Source of the DNA: Ligustrum vulgare
Lineage: Eukaryota > Streptophyta > Magnoliopsida > Lamiales > Oleaceae
NCBI GenBank assembly: GCA_963555705.1
Contig: OY743168.1
Span: 98,307,425-98,371,424 of the forward strand
Reading direction: 5' to 3'
Length of the DNA: 64,000 nucleotides
Of the stretch, positions 1 through 11,408 are shown piece by piece. Position numbers and translations under genes: made by a program. The notes beneath the pieces were generated by a model, which saw only the letters and a list, made by a program, of their open reading frames with translations, made no database searches and was not told where the DNA came from. Every line of letters begins with the position of its first letter. Within the stretch, counting starts at the first letter, position 1.

Positions 1-989
1 CTCAAATTACAAAAATTCAAACAAAGCTAATCACTAATTAAATCAATTAAAAATATCCCCAATTCCTTGCGAACTAATCTCAAATTAATCAATTTCATTC
101 TCAGTTATTCAACATTTCAGATTCATAAATCAGAAAATGTCTAGCATTTTCATAAATCAAATTAACTAACCATTAACATAAAGGTATGCTAGTCAAAAGA
201 CAATTCCTATTACCTCCGGCTCCAATTCCAAATCAGGCTGCTTTTGTAGGATTAAGAGAATCTTTGCTGCTGCAGTCAATCTTTGGAGTCGAAGAATCGG
301 AGTTGGCAACCAGCAGGGCATCATGAAGGGTCAGTGTCGTCTTTGGAGTCAGATGGCTTGCTTGGAGCCTTTGGCCTTGGCCGCTTGCAACTGGGCAGGA
401 GTTAGGCTTATGGCACTGGCTTGGGGGTTCGAGGTTTAGTCGGGCGTCGACTTGGAGTGGGGGTTGATTTCAGCCTTTAGCAAGGCGGTGGCTTAGAGTA
501 AGGGTTGAAGACTTGAATTTGGTTAATGGTTCTCCATTTCTTCTTCTCTCGAAATTTATTTATTTATTTTTTTTTTTAGGCCAGACTAGGGACAGTCCAA
601 AGGTCCAGCGCGGTCCATAGACCACGCTGAGCCTGAACCAGATCCGCCCCTGCCTAAATGGTGCCTTCCATGGTCTCTGTCAATTTTTATTTCATCATTC
701 GTCTTTCCGTCTTCTCCACACTGTAGTCCCATTGTTTCCTTTACATCACTGGTAGCAGATCCAGCTTTTGGTTCATGCATTTCAGCGTCGACTGTTATTG
801 CTTCAGAGCCCCGTTCCATTGGTTGAATGTCTTTTCTGACTGTGTATGGTGTGGCTTCATAATGAGAAGTAGAAACAAATATTTCTAGTTAGAAAGAAAA
901 AAAATAAGTTGGTGTAGATTAAATGACTTAATTTTTTTTTTAAAAATTAATATTATTATTATTAAGTATAAATGTGAAAAATAAAAAAT
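1..989. other. Intergenic region with a moderately GC-rich patch, no convincing gene
   Basis: Bases 220-480 and 590-830 are less AT-rich than the surroundings, but I found no conserved protein. A 77-codon minus-strand frame at 586-819 is hydrophilic and low-complexity and matches no family I recognise. On the minus strand, 638-652 reads CAGGGGCGGATCTGG, which resembles hAT-type terminal inverted repeats. If that is its origin the element would extend leftward out of the window, and no partner end is visible. Confidence 0.35.
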
Positions 990-1205
990 AAAAATTGATT
1001 ACAATAGCAATATTTTATTTTATTTTCATGAAAAATAATGTCAATTAAACAATCAAACAATCAAACTTGAAAAATTCTCTACTTTCCACCTAGAAAATTA
1101 AATCAATCAAACAGATTAAACTTCCAATTCACAGGAAAATAAGTTTCTAGGAATTATTTATTTTCTTTTCACCCGAATTTCACATTCCTATCAAACGGAC
1201 CTAAA
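990..1205 (+). repeat. Dispersed MITE-like repeat, copy 1
   Basis: This AT-rich segment shares a block (TTTCCACC / CACCCGAATTTCAC / ATCAAACG words) with copies at about 2330-2605, 2640-2893 and, inverted, 5343-5690. It has no coding potential. Copies differ by substitutions and small indels, so the family is old. The class is not certain; the TATCAAACG-type ends resemble short non-autonomous DNA elements. Confidence 0.5.
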
Positions 1206-2261
1206 TTCTTTTTCAACAATATCATACAGCGGCTTCTTGTTAATAAAATTGTATTGGCAAATATTTGAGTCAACAAAGCAATAAACAACTCAATACGTGA
1301 GTCAAATATCTATATTTTATTTTATTTTATTTTGACAACAAAAGGTTACATGTAAAATAATTACTTATTTGTCATTAATTTTCGATTGAGCAATAATAAT
1401 TAGGATTTTACTTAAATTATGATATTATTTTTTATTTTAAAATTGCACGCATTATTGAAAATTAAATCGGGAGTCACATTAGATAGGTGTTATCGGAATT
1501 GGCTCTTTATTACCTAATCAGTAGTCATTGTCCTCAATTGCAGGGGAGGCTTTGGAGGCTTTCGGTTTGGACCAATTCTAAATTATTGTATGGGAAAAAC
1601 AAATAAATAAGAGTTTTAGAAATACAAAATTAAAAAATGAGATCATTATGTATATTTTCAAAAATCAGGTTATAATTAAACTAATTAATTTAAAATATTT
1701 ATTAATTATTTATAATAAGGTCACAACATAGTAACATTTACGGTCACAAAACACAAACATTTAAGTCACAAACCTCAGTTCATGATTAGGATCACAGTTA
1801 CTCAGAATGACTTCAACTACCATATTTTTCCAGTCATAACAACTATTTTTGAGGTCATAATCACCATTTTTTAATGTTACATTTTTAATTAGAAGTCACA
1901 AAACACCGCTTCCTCCAAACTCTAAAACAATGACTACCAATGTCAGTGTGCCACCAGCTAAACCACATCGCCTATTTTCCCGATAACAAGATTCACAATC
2001 ATCATTTTTAATATCACAGTAAGACTTATTTTAAGGTCACAAGGGAAAAAAAAAATTAGCAAGTAACATTTTTTACTTCAAATCATAAGCAACACCTACT
2101 CTGAGCACCAGACCATGACCATTGCTGCCCAAAACCACAACTACAGCATCGACCCACCAGATTGTGTGTAGACGATTCAGATTGTGGCCAGAGTTTGATA
2201 TGTGAGATGTGACAATGGCAATGGCGACGTGGTGGTAGTTGTTGTTTTCCCAGTTGGATAG
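1206..2261. other. AT-rich intergenic stretch, no gene seen
   Basis: Contains (TTTTA)n-like tracts near 1310-1335 and, from about 1730 to 2100, an irregular series of GGTCACAA/AAGTCACAA words. All frames are broken by frequent stops. I see no RNA gene or recognisable element ends. Confidence 0.4.
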
Positions 2262-3095
2262 GAGAATTTATTTTTTAGGAAAAATCGCTTACCATTTTCA
2301 TCACGTTTGATCATTTTTTGTTGTTAATTGATTTATTTCTTTTTTCAAAAATTTATATTATAATTACTGAGTACAAACTTGTTAAAAAATGAAAAAAAAA
2401 ATATTATAATAGTTAAATTTTACTTTATTTTTCATAGAAAATAATGTCAATCAAAGAATAAAAGTTGAAAAACTCTCCATTTTTTCTACCTAGAAAATTA
2501 AACCAATTAAATACATTAAACTTTTAATTCCCAGGAATTCAATTCCCTGAAATTCATTTTCTTTCCACCCAAACTTCACCCTCGCTATCAAACAAACCTT
2601 AGAAATTATGAATAGCAATTTTTCAGTTTTTCTCCCCAAAATTTTCCATGGAATTTATAATAATTACCTGGGAAAATAGTGACTATCAAACAACAAAAGT
2701 TGAAAAAAGTTATAATTTTCATAGAAAATGAACACAATCAAACATAAATAGTTGGAAAATTACAACAATTTCTAGATAGAAATTTAATCCAATCAAACGC
2801 ACTTAATTGACAATTGCCAGGAAAACAAGTTATCTTCAATTCAATTCCTTGAAATTCGTTTTCTTTCCACCCAAATTTCATGTTAGCAATCAAACGCAGC
2901 CTTAGAGTATCTCTAATGATTTATGAATTATGAAAAAAAATCATTGCTACATAAGAAAAACAAATAATTATTTAAAAATCTCATCTCCAATTGTCGATTT
3001 TCATGCCTATGTGATGCTGACGTGGAATGGAAATTAGCTGGTGCTATATCCAGATATAGATAACGTGCTAGACAAAGTGATTAGACAAATATTAA

Positions 3096-3634
3096 GGCCC
3101 CGTTCTCTTTACTGTTTTCAGCCTGTTTTGAGTTTTCGATTTTTGGAAATATCGAAAACGCGTTCATTTTGCCAATTTTCATAAACTTGTTTTCCAAAAC
3201 ATCAAAAAAATACAAAGGAAAATCAGAACGAGTTTATAGCATTTTGGATATTGTGTTAAAAAGTCCAAAACGCGCGTTTTAGATGTTTTTTTTTTTTTTG
3301 TAAATGTGAGACACTTCCTTCACTTGAAGTTCTTATATTATTTTGTCATTATATAAATCCATGTTAAGATTTTTTTCTTTGGTAATTTATTTATTTATTA
3401 TTATTATTTTTTTTAAATGTGAGATACTTCATTCACTTAAAGTTCTTATGTTATTTTGTCATTTATATATATATCCAGGTTAAGATTTTTTTTTTTTTTT
3501 TTGTAAATTATTATTATTATTATTATTATTTTATTTTGTAAAAGTGAGACACTTCTTTTACTTGAAGTTCTTATGTTATTTTGCCATTATATAGATCCAT
3601 GTTAAGATTTTTTTTTTTTTTTTTTTTTTTGTAG

Positions 3635-3671
<37 letters not shown>

Positions 3672-4068
3672 TTATTTTTTTTTAAATGTGAGACACTTCC
3701 TTTACTATAATTTCTTATATTATTTTGTCATTATATATAGATCTATGTTAAGATTTTGTTGGTATGTGGTTAAATTTTTGTTTAGCTGAAACAATATTAA
3801 TGATGAATTTATTGATATAGAGAACTAATTGATTTATTAACATTAAAATTTATGTAATTCAACAAATCAACCATTTTTTACATATAAAATATTACAAAGT
3901 AAATATATCAAAAAATTACAAAGTAAAAGCATTTTTCAGTTTTCTATTTTTGAAAACAGTTTTCCAAAATTATAAAGAGAACATGTTTTCAGCAATCCCA
4001 AAACAAACACCCAAAATTCAAAATTCAAAACTCAAAATCCAAAATCGAAATACAAAGAGAACGACCCC
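3096..4068 (+). mobile_element. Harbinger/Tourist-like non-autonomous element, unit A
   Basis: Terminal inverted repeats begin GGCCCCGTTCTCTTT and end AAAGAGAACGACCCC. The flanks are TAA on the left and TGA on the right, consistent with a decayed 3-bp TTA/TAA target duplication of the PIF/Harbinger type. The interior holds about four ~115-bp tandem units containing GTGAGACACTTC and TCTTATATTATTTTGTCATT, separated by poly-T and TTA tracts. There is no transposase. Confidence 0.65.
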
Positions 4069-4217
4069 TGATTTTTTTTAATTTTTTTAAGGAAGTTTAT
4101 TATTTGAGATGGTACTAATTTGAAGACACGTATATACATAAAAAATTGTAAATAAAGACCATTAAAGATAAGCTCTAAATTTCATTATTTATTTTATCAA
4201 CATGAATGAGATATTTA

Positions 4218-5267
4218 GGGGCCGTTCTCTTTGTATTTCGATTTTGGATTTTGAGTTTTGGATTTTGTTTTGAATTTTGGATTTTGGTTGTTTGTTTTGG
4301 GATTACTGAAAACATGTTCTCTTTGTAATTTTGGAAAACTGTTTTCAAAAATATAAAACTGAAAAATGTGTTTACTTTGTAATTTTTTGATATATTTATT
4401 TTGTGATATTTTATATGTAAAAAATGGTTGATTTGTTAAATTACATTAATTTTAATGTTAATAAATCAGTTAATTCTCTATGTCAATAAATTCATCATTA
4501 ATATTGTTTCAGCTACACAAAAATTTAACCCTATACCAATAAAAATCTTAACATGGATTTATATATAATGGAAAAATAATATAAGAACTTCAAGTGAAGG
4601 AAGTGTCTCACATTTACAAAATAATAATAATAAAAAAAAAAATTACAAAAAAAAAAAAAAAATCTTAACATGGATCTATATAATAGCAAAATAATATAAG
4701 AACTTCAAATAAATGAAATGTCTTACTTTTATAAAAATAAATAAAAATAAAAATAAAAAATTTACAAGAAAAAAAATTTAACATTGATCTATATATATAA
4801 TGACAAAATAACATAAAAATTTCAAGTGAAGGAAGTGTCTCACTTTTATAAAAAGTAAAAATAAAAATAATTTACTAAAAAAATAAAAAAAAATTAACAT
4901 GGATCTATATATAATGACAAAATAATATAAGAACTTAAAGTGAAAGAAGTGTCTCACATTTAAAATAATAATAATAATAATAAATAAATAAATAAATTAC
5001 AAAAAAAATCAATAATATAAGAATTTCAAGTGAATGAAGTATTTCACATTTACAAAAAAAAAAAAAAAAAAAAAAATTCAAAACGCGCGTTTTGAACTTT
5101 TTAACACAAAATATCCAAAACGAAAAAAAATCGTTTTGAGTTTCCTTTGTATTTTTTTTGGTATTTTGAAAAACGCGTTTCTGAAAATGGGCAAAGTGAA
5201 CGCGTTTTTGATATTTCCAAAAATCGAAAACCCAAAACGGGTTCAAAATAACAAAGAGAACGAGGCC
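4218..5267 (-). mobile_element. Harbinger/Tourist-like non-autonomous element, unit B (inverted)
   Basis: Same family as the element at 3096-4068 but in opposite orientation. The ends read GGGGCCGTTCTCTTTG and CAAAGAGAACGAGGCC, and both flanks are TTA (4215-4217 and 5268-5270), a clean 3-bp target duplication. It contains the same ~115-bp tandem units in reverse complement. Units A and B are separated by a 149-bp spacer and face each other, giving the core of the foldback. Small open frames in its poly-T/A tracts are chance. Confidence 0.7.
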
Positions 5268-5690
5268 TTATTTATTTAAATGTCACATAGATCAAAATAT
5301 ACATAAAACGTTAGAGATACTCTATCGAGATCAATGGAATATTAGTGTGCGTTTGATAACGATGGTGAAATTTGGGTGGAAAGAAAATGAATTTCAGGGA
5401 ATTGAATTCCTGGGAATTAGAAGTTTAATATGTTTGATTGGTTTAATTTTTTAGGTGAAAAAAATAAAGAATTTTTCAACTTTTGTTGTTTGATTGACAA
5501 TATTTTCCATGGAAAATAAAGTAAAATTGATCTATTTTAATAAAAAAAAAATTTAATTTTTTTTCACACATTTGTACTTGATAATAATAATAATGTTAAT
5601 TTCTAGAAAAAAATAAATCAATTAACAATAGCAAAAATAATCAAACGTAACGAAAATGGTATAAGATTTTTTATGAAAAATAAAACCTCC

Positions 5691-6003
5691 TCCCCCTTGG
5701 AAAATGAATTCATTCAAAATAAGGAAAATACCGAATTTCGAGGCAAGTGAAAAAATGAATTCCATGAAAAATTTAGGTAACCAAACAGCGTAAAATTGAA
5801 AAATCACATGAAAAATCATATTTTTCAAAAAAAAAATTATACATATCTAACGCACCCTTATTGTCTTTAGATACGCTGGCAAAATACTGGACACCGAAAT
5901 TGGCGCCAATATCTCAAAATTTTCACTCGGTTTCAGCAACCCGAATTTGACGGTCACCTTAGTCCTTAATCCTTCCTTCTTCAAATAAGTAGACTGTCTC
6001 ATT
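5691..6003. other. SMR upstream region
   Basis: AT-rich DNA ending a MITE-like block (CGCACCCTTA near 5850), then less AT-rich sequence leading into the SMR 5' region. A pyrimidine-rich leader with repeated TTCTTC words follows at about 6040-6190, typical of plant 5' untranslated regions. No separate gene is visible. Confidence 0.4.
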
Positions 6004-6030
6004 CATTTGAATTGCTATTTCAGTATTTCT

Positions 6031-6044
6031 ATTTATAATAAATC
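6031..6044 (+). promoter_or_regulatory. Possible TATA-like box of the SMR gene
   Basis: The AT-rich word TATTTATAATAAA lies about 165 bases upstream of the SMR ATG, and a CT-rich leader follows. The position is plausible for a core promoter, but it rests on one motif in AT-rich DNA. Confidence 0.3.
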
Positions 6045-6203
6045 GCTCATTTTTCTTCTTCCCCTTCCCTTCTGGTTTATGCTTCAAATTTCCTTTCCCA
6101 CTCATTTTGCACCGAAAAAAAAAAGGAATCACTTTTCTTCTTTCTCAGCTTACAAGGAATTCTTCTTAGTCTGGCTTATTCTTCTTGTTTTACTGTCTTA
6201 AAC

Positions 6204-6494
6204 ATGGTTTATGGAGGCAAAGAATCAGAAGAAAAGAAATGGTTAATCTCCGGAATCGTAATCCGGGCTCCACTAAAATCAGTATCCACAAACCCCAAAG
6301 AGGCATCCGAAGATGATAGCGAATGCTCTACTACTCCGACAGCACGAGAATCGAAGATACCGGAGAAATTGCCTTGCCCACCGGCACCGAGGAAGCGAAG
6401 GCCTAAATCTACGTGTCATTTTAATGGTGCTAGGGAATTCTTTAATCCGCCGGAGTTGGAATCGATATTTATCCGCCATACTGAGAGAGCATAA
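6204..6494 (+). CDS. SMR: SIAMESE-related (SMR) cyclin-dependent kinase inhibitor
   Basis: An intronless 96-residue protein. SMR proteins are plant-specific nuclear inhibitors of cyclin-CDK complexes that restrain mitosis and promote endoreduplication or exit from the cell cycle. Family features visible here are KKWLISGIVIRAPLK (11-25), an acidic stretch with CSTTPT (36-46), the basic proline motif CPPAPRKRR (58-66) and the C-terminal cyclin-binding-type motif FFNPPELESIF (79-89). Length is normal for the family (about 80-130 residues), and lack of introns is usual. The N-terminal pattern looks closest to the SMR6 subgroup, which is inference. The ATG at 6204 follows a long pyrimidine-rich leader, and AATAAA lies at 6585-6590. 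Two overlapping frames in the same segment are shadows. The frame is undamaged, so it is probably an active host gene. Confidence 0.88.
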   Translation: MVYGGKESEEKKWLISGIVIRAPLKSVSTNPKEASEDDSECSTTPTARESKIPEKLPCPPAPRKRRPKSTCHFNGAREFFNPPELESIFIRHTERA

Positions 6495-6584
6495 AGATGT
6501 TTCCAGGATTTCTTTATATTTGGAGTTTGTTCGGTATTGTTTGAAATGATTTTTTTTTTTTTAATGAATACTGTTTTTTAAAAG

Positions 6585-6590
6585 AATAAA
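6585..6590 (+). terminator. Candidate polyadenylation signal of SMR
   Basis: AATAAA about 90 bases after the SMR stop codon. It is the only canonical hexamer at a typical distance; plant signals are loose, so this is a candidate only. Confidence 0.4.
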
Positions 6591-6599
6591 TGATTGAAA

Positions 6600-8678
6600 T
6601 TTAGTTAAAAATAAATAAATATTGTGAACTTAAATTTAATGCAAAAAAATTAGAAAATTTAAATGAAAACCAATCAGAGGCTGGGATTGTTATTTTCTAC
6701 AATTTTTAAGTTCTTATTGCTTAGGGCTTCTTTAATGGTAGAAATTTGTCCAATGTTAGTGCTAATATGGCAAATAAAAAATTATTAAAATATACCAAAT
6801 GCTCCAGAGGATTCGATAGTAAGATCTGCAGATAGACCTTATGCAAGACCTTTCATCTTCTCTCTTCTCTTTTCTCTTGAATGAATCTATTTCTTTCATC
6901 CACTGCTCTCTCCTCTTGAACCTTTCATCTTCCCTCTTTTCTTGAATGGACTTATTTCTTTCATCCACTTCTCTCTCTTCTTGAACCTTTCATCTTCTCT
7001 TTCCTCCATCATCTTCTTTCTCTTTAAAATTTACATGCTCTTAGGGCATATCTTTCAATGACAAAAGGGAGGGCGGAAAACTTACTTAGTACAATCGGGT
7101 GCACAATTTGAATCTTGAAATAATGGATTTGTAACTTATGACAAGCAAGAGTCATCACCATTCGTGGAGTTACCAATGCTCTCCCCCTTGGTCTTGGAGT
7201 CACAACCTGCAATTTATCACTCAAATTAATGACCTAGGACAAGGTCAGTTTGGGCCCTCAATGTGTGAGTTACACATTCTCCTTTTTCAAATTTACACTA
7301 TTTTGACAAGTGGACTGATAGAGCCATTAAAGATGCTCTTAGTAGTTTAGGCTTCATAGGGTACTCAATAATGTAATATAAAATTCTGAGTTGGAGAAGG
7401 ACAATCGCTCGTTGAAATCAATGTTCTTAAAATTCAAGAGTCGATTGGATCAGTTTATCTTGAACCTTGGGAAAACAAGAATCCTTAAATTATAATCCTC
7501 TATTCGGTTGACTTTAATTGGTAAATAAATGAAATGTAAATTATTTGGTTGATTTATTTATATTTTTTAGGTAAGATGTGAGATTAAAAATTAGAGAAAT
7601 AAAATGTTAATGGTTAAAAAATGATATGAAAAATTGTGTAAATTAATTTTTTTGTCGATTTTGTCTTCTAACTAAATTAATTTGGGCAGCTGAACTGTAC
7701 CTAAATGAATGTAGGCTCAATATGTGAATGACGAGTTCTGAGAGGAGTTAATTCGCCCGCCCCCTCACAGTGAGGAGGCGGGCATTTGTTACCCTTCCCG
7801 TACAAATGAATACATGCTCAATATGTGAATGACGAGTTCTGAGAGGAGTTAATTTGCCTGCCCCCTTACACTGAGAGGAGTTAATTTGCCCGTCCCCTCA
7901 CAGTTTGGGGGGGGGGGGGGGGCATTTGTTACCCTCCCCCTCCACGAGGAGAGTTACAAATTTGTGTGAATGACATGTTTCCTGATCGTGATAGGTTATG
8001 AATCAACTAGTACATGTATACTAGCAAAATTTGATTTGCTTAGCCCTTGTTTGGCAATTGTTTAAAAAATGATTTTCAACAACATTCACACAATAAAATT
8101 GTACATAAATTCAAAGAAAAATTTTTACTTAGCGTGTGTTTGTTTTTCTTTAAAATGAGATTTCTCATTTCTAAATAGTAACAAAATTATTGTTGCTTTC
8201 GGCGGCCCTTAGCCACCTTTTTTTTTGTTTTGTTTATTTTGGTGTTTTATAGGTAAATGTGTGGTTGAAAATTGGAGAAAAAAAATGTATGGTTAAAAAG
8301 TAGTTTGAAAAATTGTGTTATTTATAAATTTGTTTATAAATTATAATCATTACGTAAAAGAACGGTGTGTAAAATAATGGATTCGAGAGACTGGTTGCAA
8401 GCCTTAATTAAGTAGCAAAGAGCCGTTGTAAAATTATAGACAAAATCACCCTTGCCTCTTCATCTTTATTACAAAAGGACCGTAATGTAGCATAAGGTGT
8501 AAAATTTAAAAAGCACAAGTTGCAGGGACATTTTCGGTATGGTGGAAAAACTAGAGGTTTCATATTGCGATTGCAGGTGTATGCGTTTTTTGTCTTCCAT
8601 TTCCTTAGTTGTGGACCCCACCAAACAATATCATTGACAGGACAAAATCTCATTAAAAGCAAAATCAAAAAGACGCTT
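6600..8678. other. Intergenic region with short tandem repeats and MITE debris
   Basis: No gene recognised. Bases 6840-7020 hold CTTTCATC/CTTCTCTC-rich repeats. At 7700-7925 a ~100-bp unit (AATATGTGAATGACGAGTTC ... CCCCTCACA) occurs in partial tandem copies ending in a poly-G run at 7904-7921. Two related AT-rich segments (about 7555-7650 and 8235-8330) share GGTTAAAAA and GAAAAATTGTGT words and look like an old MITE pair. Confidence 0.45.
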
Positions 8679-8683
8679 AATTA

Positions 8684-8884
8684 TTTTATAAATATAATAA
8701 TAAAATATGTGAATGATCAATTACCATTATATCCCTGTAAAGTTTATATATTACGATTGTACCATTGTTCCATCCTATAAATAGGAGCTATTTCATTTCA
8801 TTAGAAATATATCTAATGAGAAGTTTTCTCTCATTCTCTCCTATCTCTATATTCTCTATTGTTTTTTATAATAATTTTACAACA
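8684..8884 (+). repeat. Left LTR (5') of the copia-type element
   Basis: Pairs with 14880-15080. It contains a TATA-like CTATAAATAGG near 8775 and a CTCTCTC-rich downstream stretch, a plausible LTR promoter. The first dinucleotide has decayed from TG to TT. Confidence 0.8.
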
Positions 8885-8899
8885 CGTTATCAGCACGAG
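8885..8899 (+). promoter_or_regulatory. Primer-binding-site-like sequence
   Basis: CGTTATCAGCACGAG lies immediately after the left LTR, the position of a minus-strand primer site. The pairing tRNA is not identified; it is not the usual TGGTATCAGAGC. Confidence 0.5.
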
Positions 8900-10429
8900 T
8901 CTCTAGCCAATTGAGTAATATAACGGGAGTATGCTCTACAGTTGCATCTAAATGATGAACCTCTGTATCAGAAACCTGATTATTACTAATCAATATTTCC
9001 TTTTCTCTCGAACTGAAAAAGAATGATTCTGGCCGATCTAGATATCCGATCGATGATCGGCCACCGCCATCGGAACGAGCTTGTCGAGGAGAAGACTCGC
9101 CTAAAATTTGGGAATAATCCGACGGCTGAAACAGAAGATATCAGCCGGAGAAGAAAAGTTGAAAAAACGAAACTTTCAAAGCAAATTCACGCCAAACCGT
9201 AAATCCAAACGATGATCGGACAACAGATCCATGACGACGGAGAAGACGACGGGACGATCCTCCGTCACCGGCACGTGTCATCGGCAGAGTCACCGGAGCG
9301 GCGGCGCGTGAAGCCCACGCGCAGACGTCGCGTCGGTGCGTGGCGGAATCCGGCGATGCCGTCAACAGGAAGTTTGTTCGTTTTGACGTTCTTGATTTTT
9401 CTATAGTCTTACTTTTCTGTTTGGTGCAGTTTTGGACATTTTCCGGTGGCCGAACGTGGCGGCGTCGTAAAAACTATTTTTGAAGTAATTCCGGCGAGAT
9501 TTTGAACTTCGGACCAAAAGTAAGTTTGTTCTAAATTAAATTTCAAACCTATTGACGATCTCGATTTATCCATATGATCAATATATTAAATTATGGACGA
9601 TTTTGCCCACTTATAATACGTTAAAGTATATTAATCGTGATTTAACGAATTTGATTAATCATTATTAATTATATGATGATAAGTGTTAATAGAATATATA
9701 TTCTAAATTATTTAACACTACTATGTGATCAATATGATAAAATAAAAGATTTAAAAGTAACATAATAGTTGCCATACCGTGATGGATTGAGTTATTATGG
9801 ACTGGATTTATACCTTAACTGGATATGACTCATTATCGTAACGGATTGGACTATTATAAATACCTTGACTGGATTTGAAGATATGACTCGCTCACTCATG
9901 AAAGATAATTATTTCATTATGTTGACACCGCCTATATGGTCGGTTTATCAATTGAATATATGGAATACTTTACATATATTCATATTTTATATTATTTCAG
10001 AAACACCTCAGTTGTTAGTTAATTCTAACATATTAGAGGTTGTTGTCAACATATATACGTGGTGATATAACCCCAGTATTATTATTGTTAATATATATAC
10101 AATATTATTGTTATTTGATACTTCATCAAATGATACCAGAAGTTATCATTACCAAAAAGTTGGTAAATGTTGATAAAAATATTTTATCCAATGGTACCAG
10201 AAGTTACCAATATTTGTATTTGAATGGGCGGATGAAAATTATTCAACAAGAGAATGTTGATGTATAATAAGATAATATCACATGATAGCACGGATATGGC
10301 TAATGTGAAAATAATCTCATCAGTATTATGAAATGAATATTAGATGATAAGTGTCTGGAAAAGTTCTTGCACGAGCACTTATGTATTCCAGAAGAAGTAC
10401 ATATTTACTCCAGAAGAAGTAAAAATTAT
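8900..10429 (+). other. Decayed internal region of the copia-type element
   Basis: Bases 9030-9490 are unusually GC-rich for the window (CGCCG/CGGCG words) and contain overlapping short frames on both strands with no family match. From about 10050 onward, copies of TACCAGAAGTTA and CCAGAAGAAGTA recur. Gag or pol motifs are not recognisable, so coding capacity here is lost. Confidence 0.45.
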
Positions 10430-10538
10430 CATCTAAACATACTGAAATGATATTATTATTATTGCTCCTGAAGAAGCATAAACGAGTCATACATGCAAAA
10501 TACAAAAGGGGAAACATTTATGATCCTCAAAATTAGAG

Positions 10539-10743
10539 ATGTGTTTCGCAAGTAACCGTATCCTACCACCTCTGATTTTTTTGAGGAAATAAAGAAACAT
10601 TCAAAAATGTGTGTTTCAAGAGTAAGAATACTCCGTACTCTACCACCTTAAATCTTTGAGGTACACAAGATTAAACATTGATAAAATCCTAGAAATTTAT
10701 GGTGTGTCTCAAGAGTGAGAATACTCCGTACTCTACCATCACC
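10539..10743 (-). repeat. Three hairpin-like 3' repeats downstream of LOG copy A
   Basis: Related motifs lie at 10701-10743, 10609-10647 and 10539-10570 (minus strand). The consensus reads GGTGGTAGAGTACGG then AGTATTCTTACTCT then AAACACACC. GAGTA and TACTC can pair around an 11-base loop, and GGTG/CACC can form an outer stem. The motifs match copy B at 23228-23435 better than the bases between them, which suggests constraint or a functional RNA structure before capture. Confidence 0.6.
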
Positions 10744-10754
10744 TATTCTAGGGT

Positions 10755-11408
10755 TCACAAAGATAAATTTACATTAACCAGACTCCATTTTCGCTTGATT
10801 CTCCTTCCTTGCGACCAATCTATCTTAACTCCTGCTGGATCTTGTATTGGAATATATGATTGCAACTTATCCAGCAGTTCCTCGATAGTAGGAGCAGACA
10901 TAAGGATTCTCCTAGAAAATGGAGAGATGAATCCCTGTTCCACAGCATAATCAAGAAATGTTAGCAAACCATCAAAGAAATTGTTAACATTTAAAAGCCC
11001 AATAGGCTTGGTATGGAGATCTAAATGAGCCCATGAAGTAATATTAAAGATTTCTTCTAAAGTACCAAAACCTCCTGGCAGGGCTATAAAGGAATCAGAA
11101 CCATATAGCATGCAAGATATGCGTTCATGGATAGATAAGGTTTGTACTTCATGCCCTCGTGTTTTGCCTGCGATATAAACTAAAGGAACGGGTACAACGC
11201 CTATCACTCTTGCTTTCTCTGCTTGAGCGGATTGTGAAACACAACCCATCAAACCACTGCTACCACCCCCATACACGAGAGTGATACCTTTCTCTCCCAA
11301 CTTCTTTCCTAAATCCACTGCTGCTTCTAGATATCCAAAACATTTCCCTACTTTTGATCCACAAAATACACAGATAGTTTTGATCTGTCGAAGTTTTGGT
11401 CCTTCCAT
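10755..11408 (-). CDS. LOG: LOG-family cytokinin riboside 5'-monophosphate phosphoribohydrolase, copy A (intact frame)
   Basis: A 217-residue open frame. LOG enzymes release active cytokinin bases (isopentenyladenine, trans-zeatin) from their nucleotides in one step, in cytosol and nucleus. The Rossmann-like motif VYGGGSSGLMG (45-55), the HER segment (94-96) and the signature PGGFGTLEE (111-119) are all present, and the C-terminal GLLNVNNFFDG ... GFISPFSRR region follows the family. Plant LOG genes normally have several introns; this copy has none, which fits a retrocopy or a viral or transposon-borne gene. I chose the start at 11408 because it matches copy B and the family; an in-frame upstream extension to 11519 only reads through a duplicated leader. 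The frame lies antisense in an LTR element. Its upstream TATA-like segment seems deleted, so expression is doubtful. Confidence 0.85.
   Translation of the reverse strand: MEGPKLRQIKTICVFCGSKVGKCFGYLEAAVDLGKKLGEKGITLVYGGGSSGLMGCVSQSAQAEKARVIGVVPVPLVYIAGKTRGHEVQTLSIHERISCMLYGSDSFIALPGGFGTLEEIFNITSWAHLDLHTKPIGLLNVNNFFDGLLTFLDYAVEQGFISPFSRRILMSAPTIEELLDKLQSYIPIQDPAGVKIDWSQGRRIKRKWSLVNVNLSL

Larger units (their letters stand above)
2262..5690. repeat. Nested large inverted-repeat (foldback) structure
   Basis: The outer arms are about 2262-2605 on the plus strand and 5343-5690 on the minus strand. They share a colinear series of words (a TTAATTGATTTATTT block, then a GTCAATCAAA block, then TTTCCACCCAAA and ATCAAACG). 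A second inverted pair, AGAGTATCTCTAA near 2894 and its complement ending near 5322, lies inside. The core is two oppositely oriented Harbinger-like elements. Everything is non-coding. The nested symmetry could fold into a long hairpin if transcribed. Confidence 0.65.

Noticed and set aside
7904..7921. Poly-G runs here, at 18600-18609, 18713-18726 and 27861-27873 as possible functional quadruplexes
   Set aside because: They are simple mononucleotide tracts prone to slippage and lack the spaced G-run pattern or genic context that would make a case.
9141..9406. Overlapping ORFs on both strands in a GC-rich patch
   Set aside because: No family match; open frames are expected from GC-rich composition inside a decayed element.
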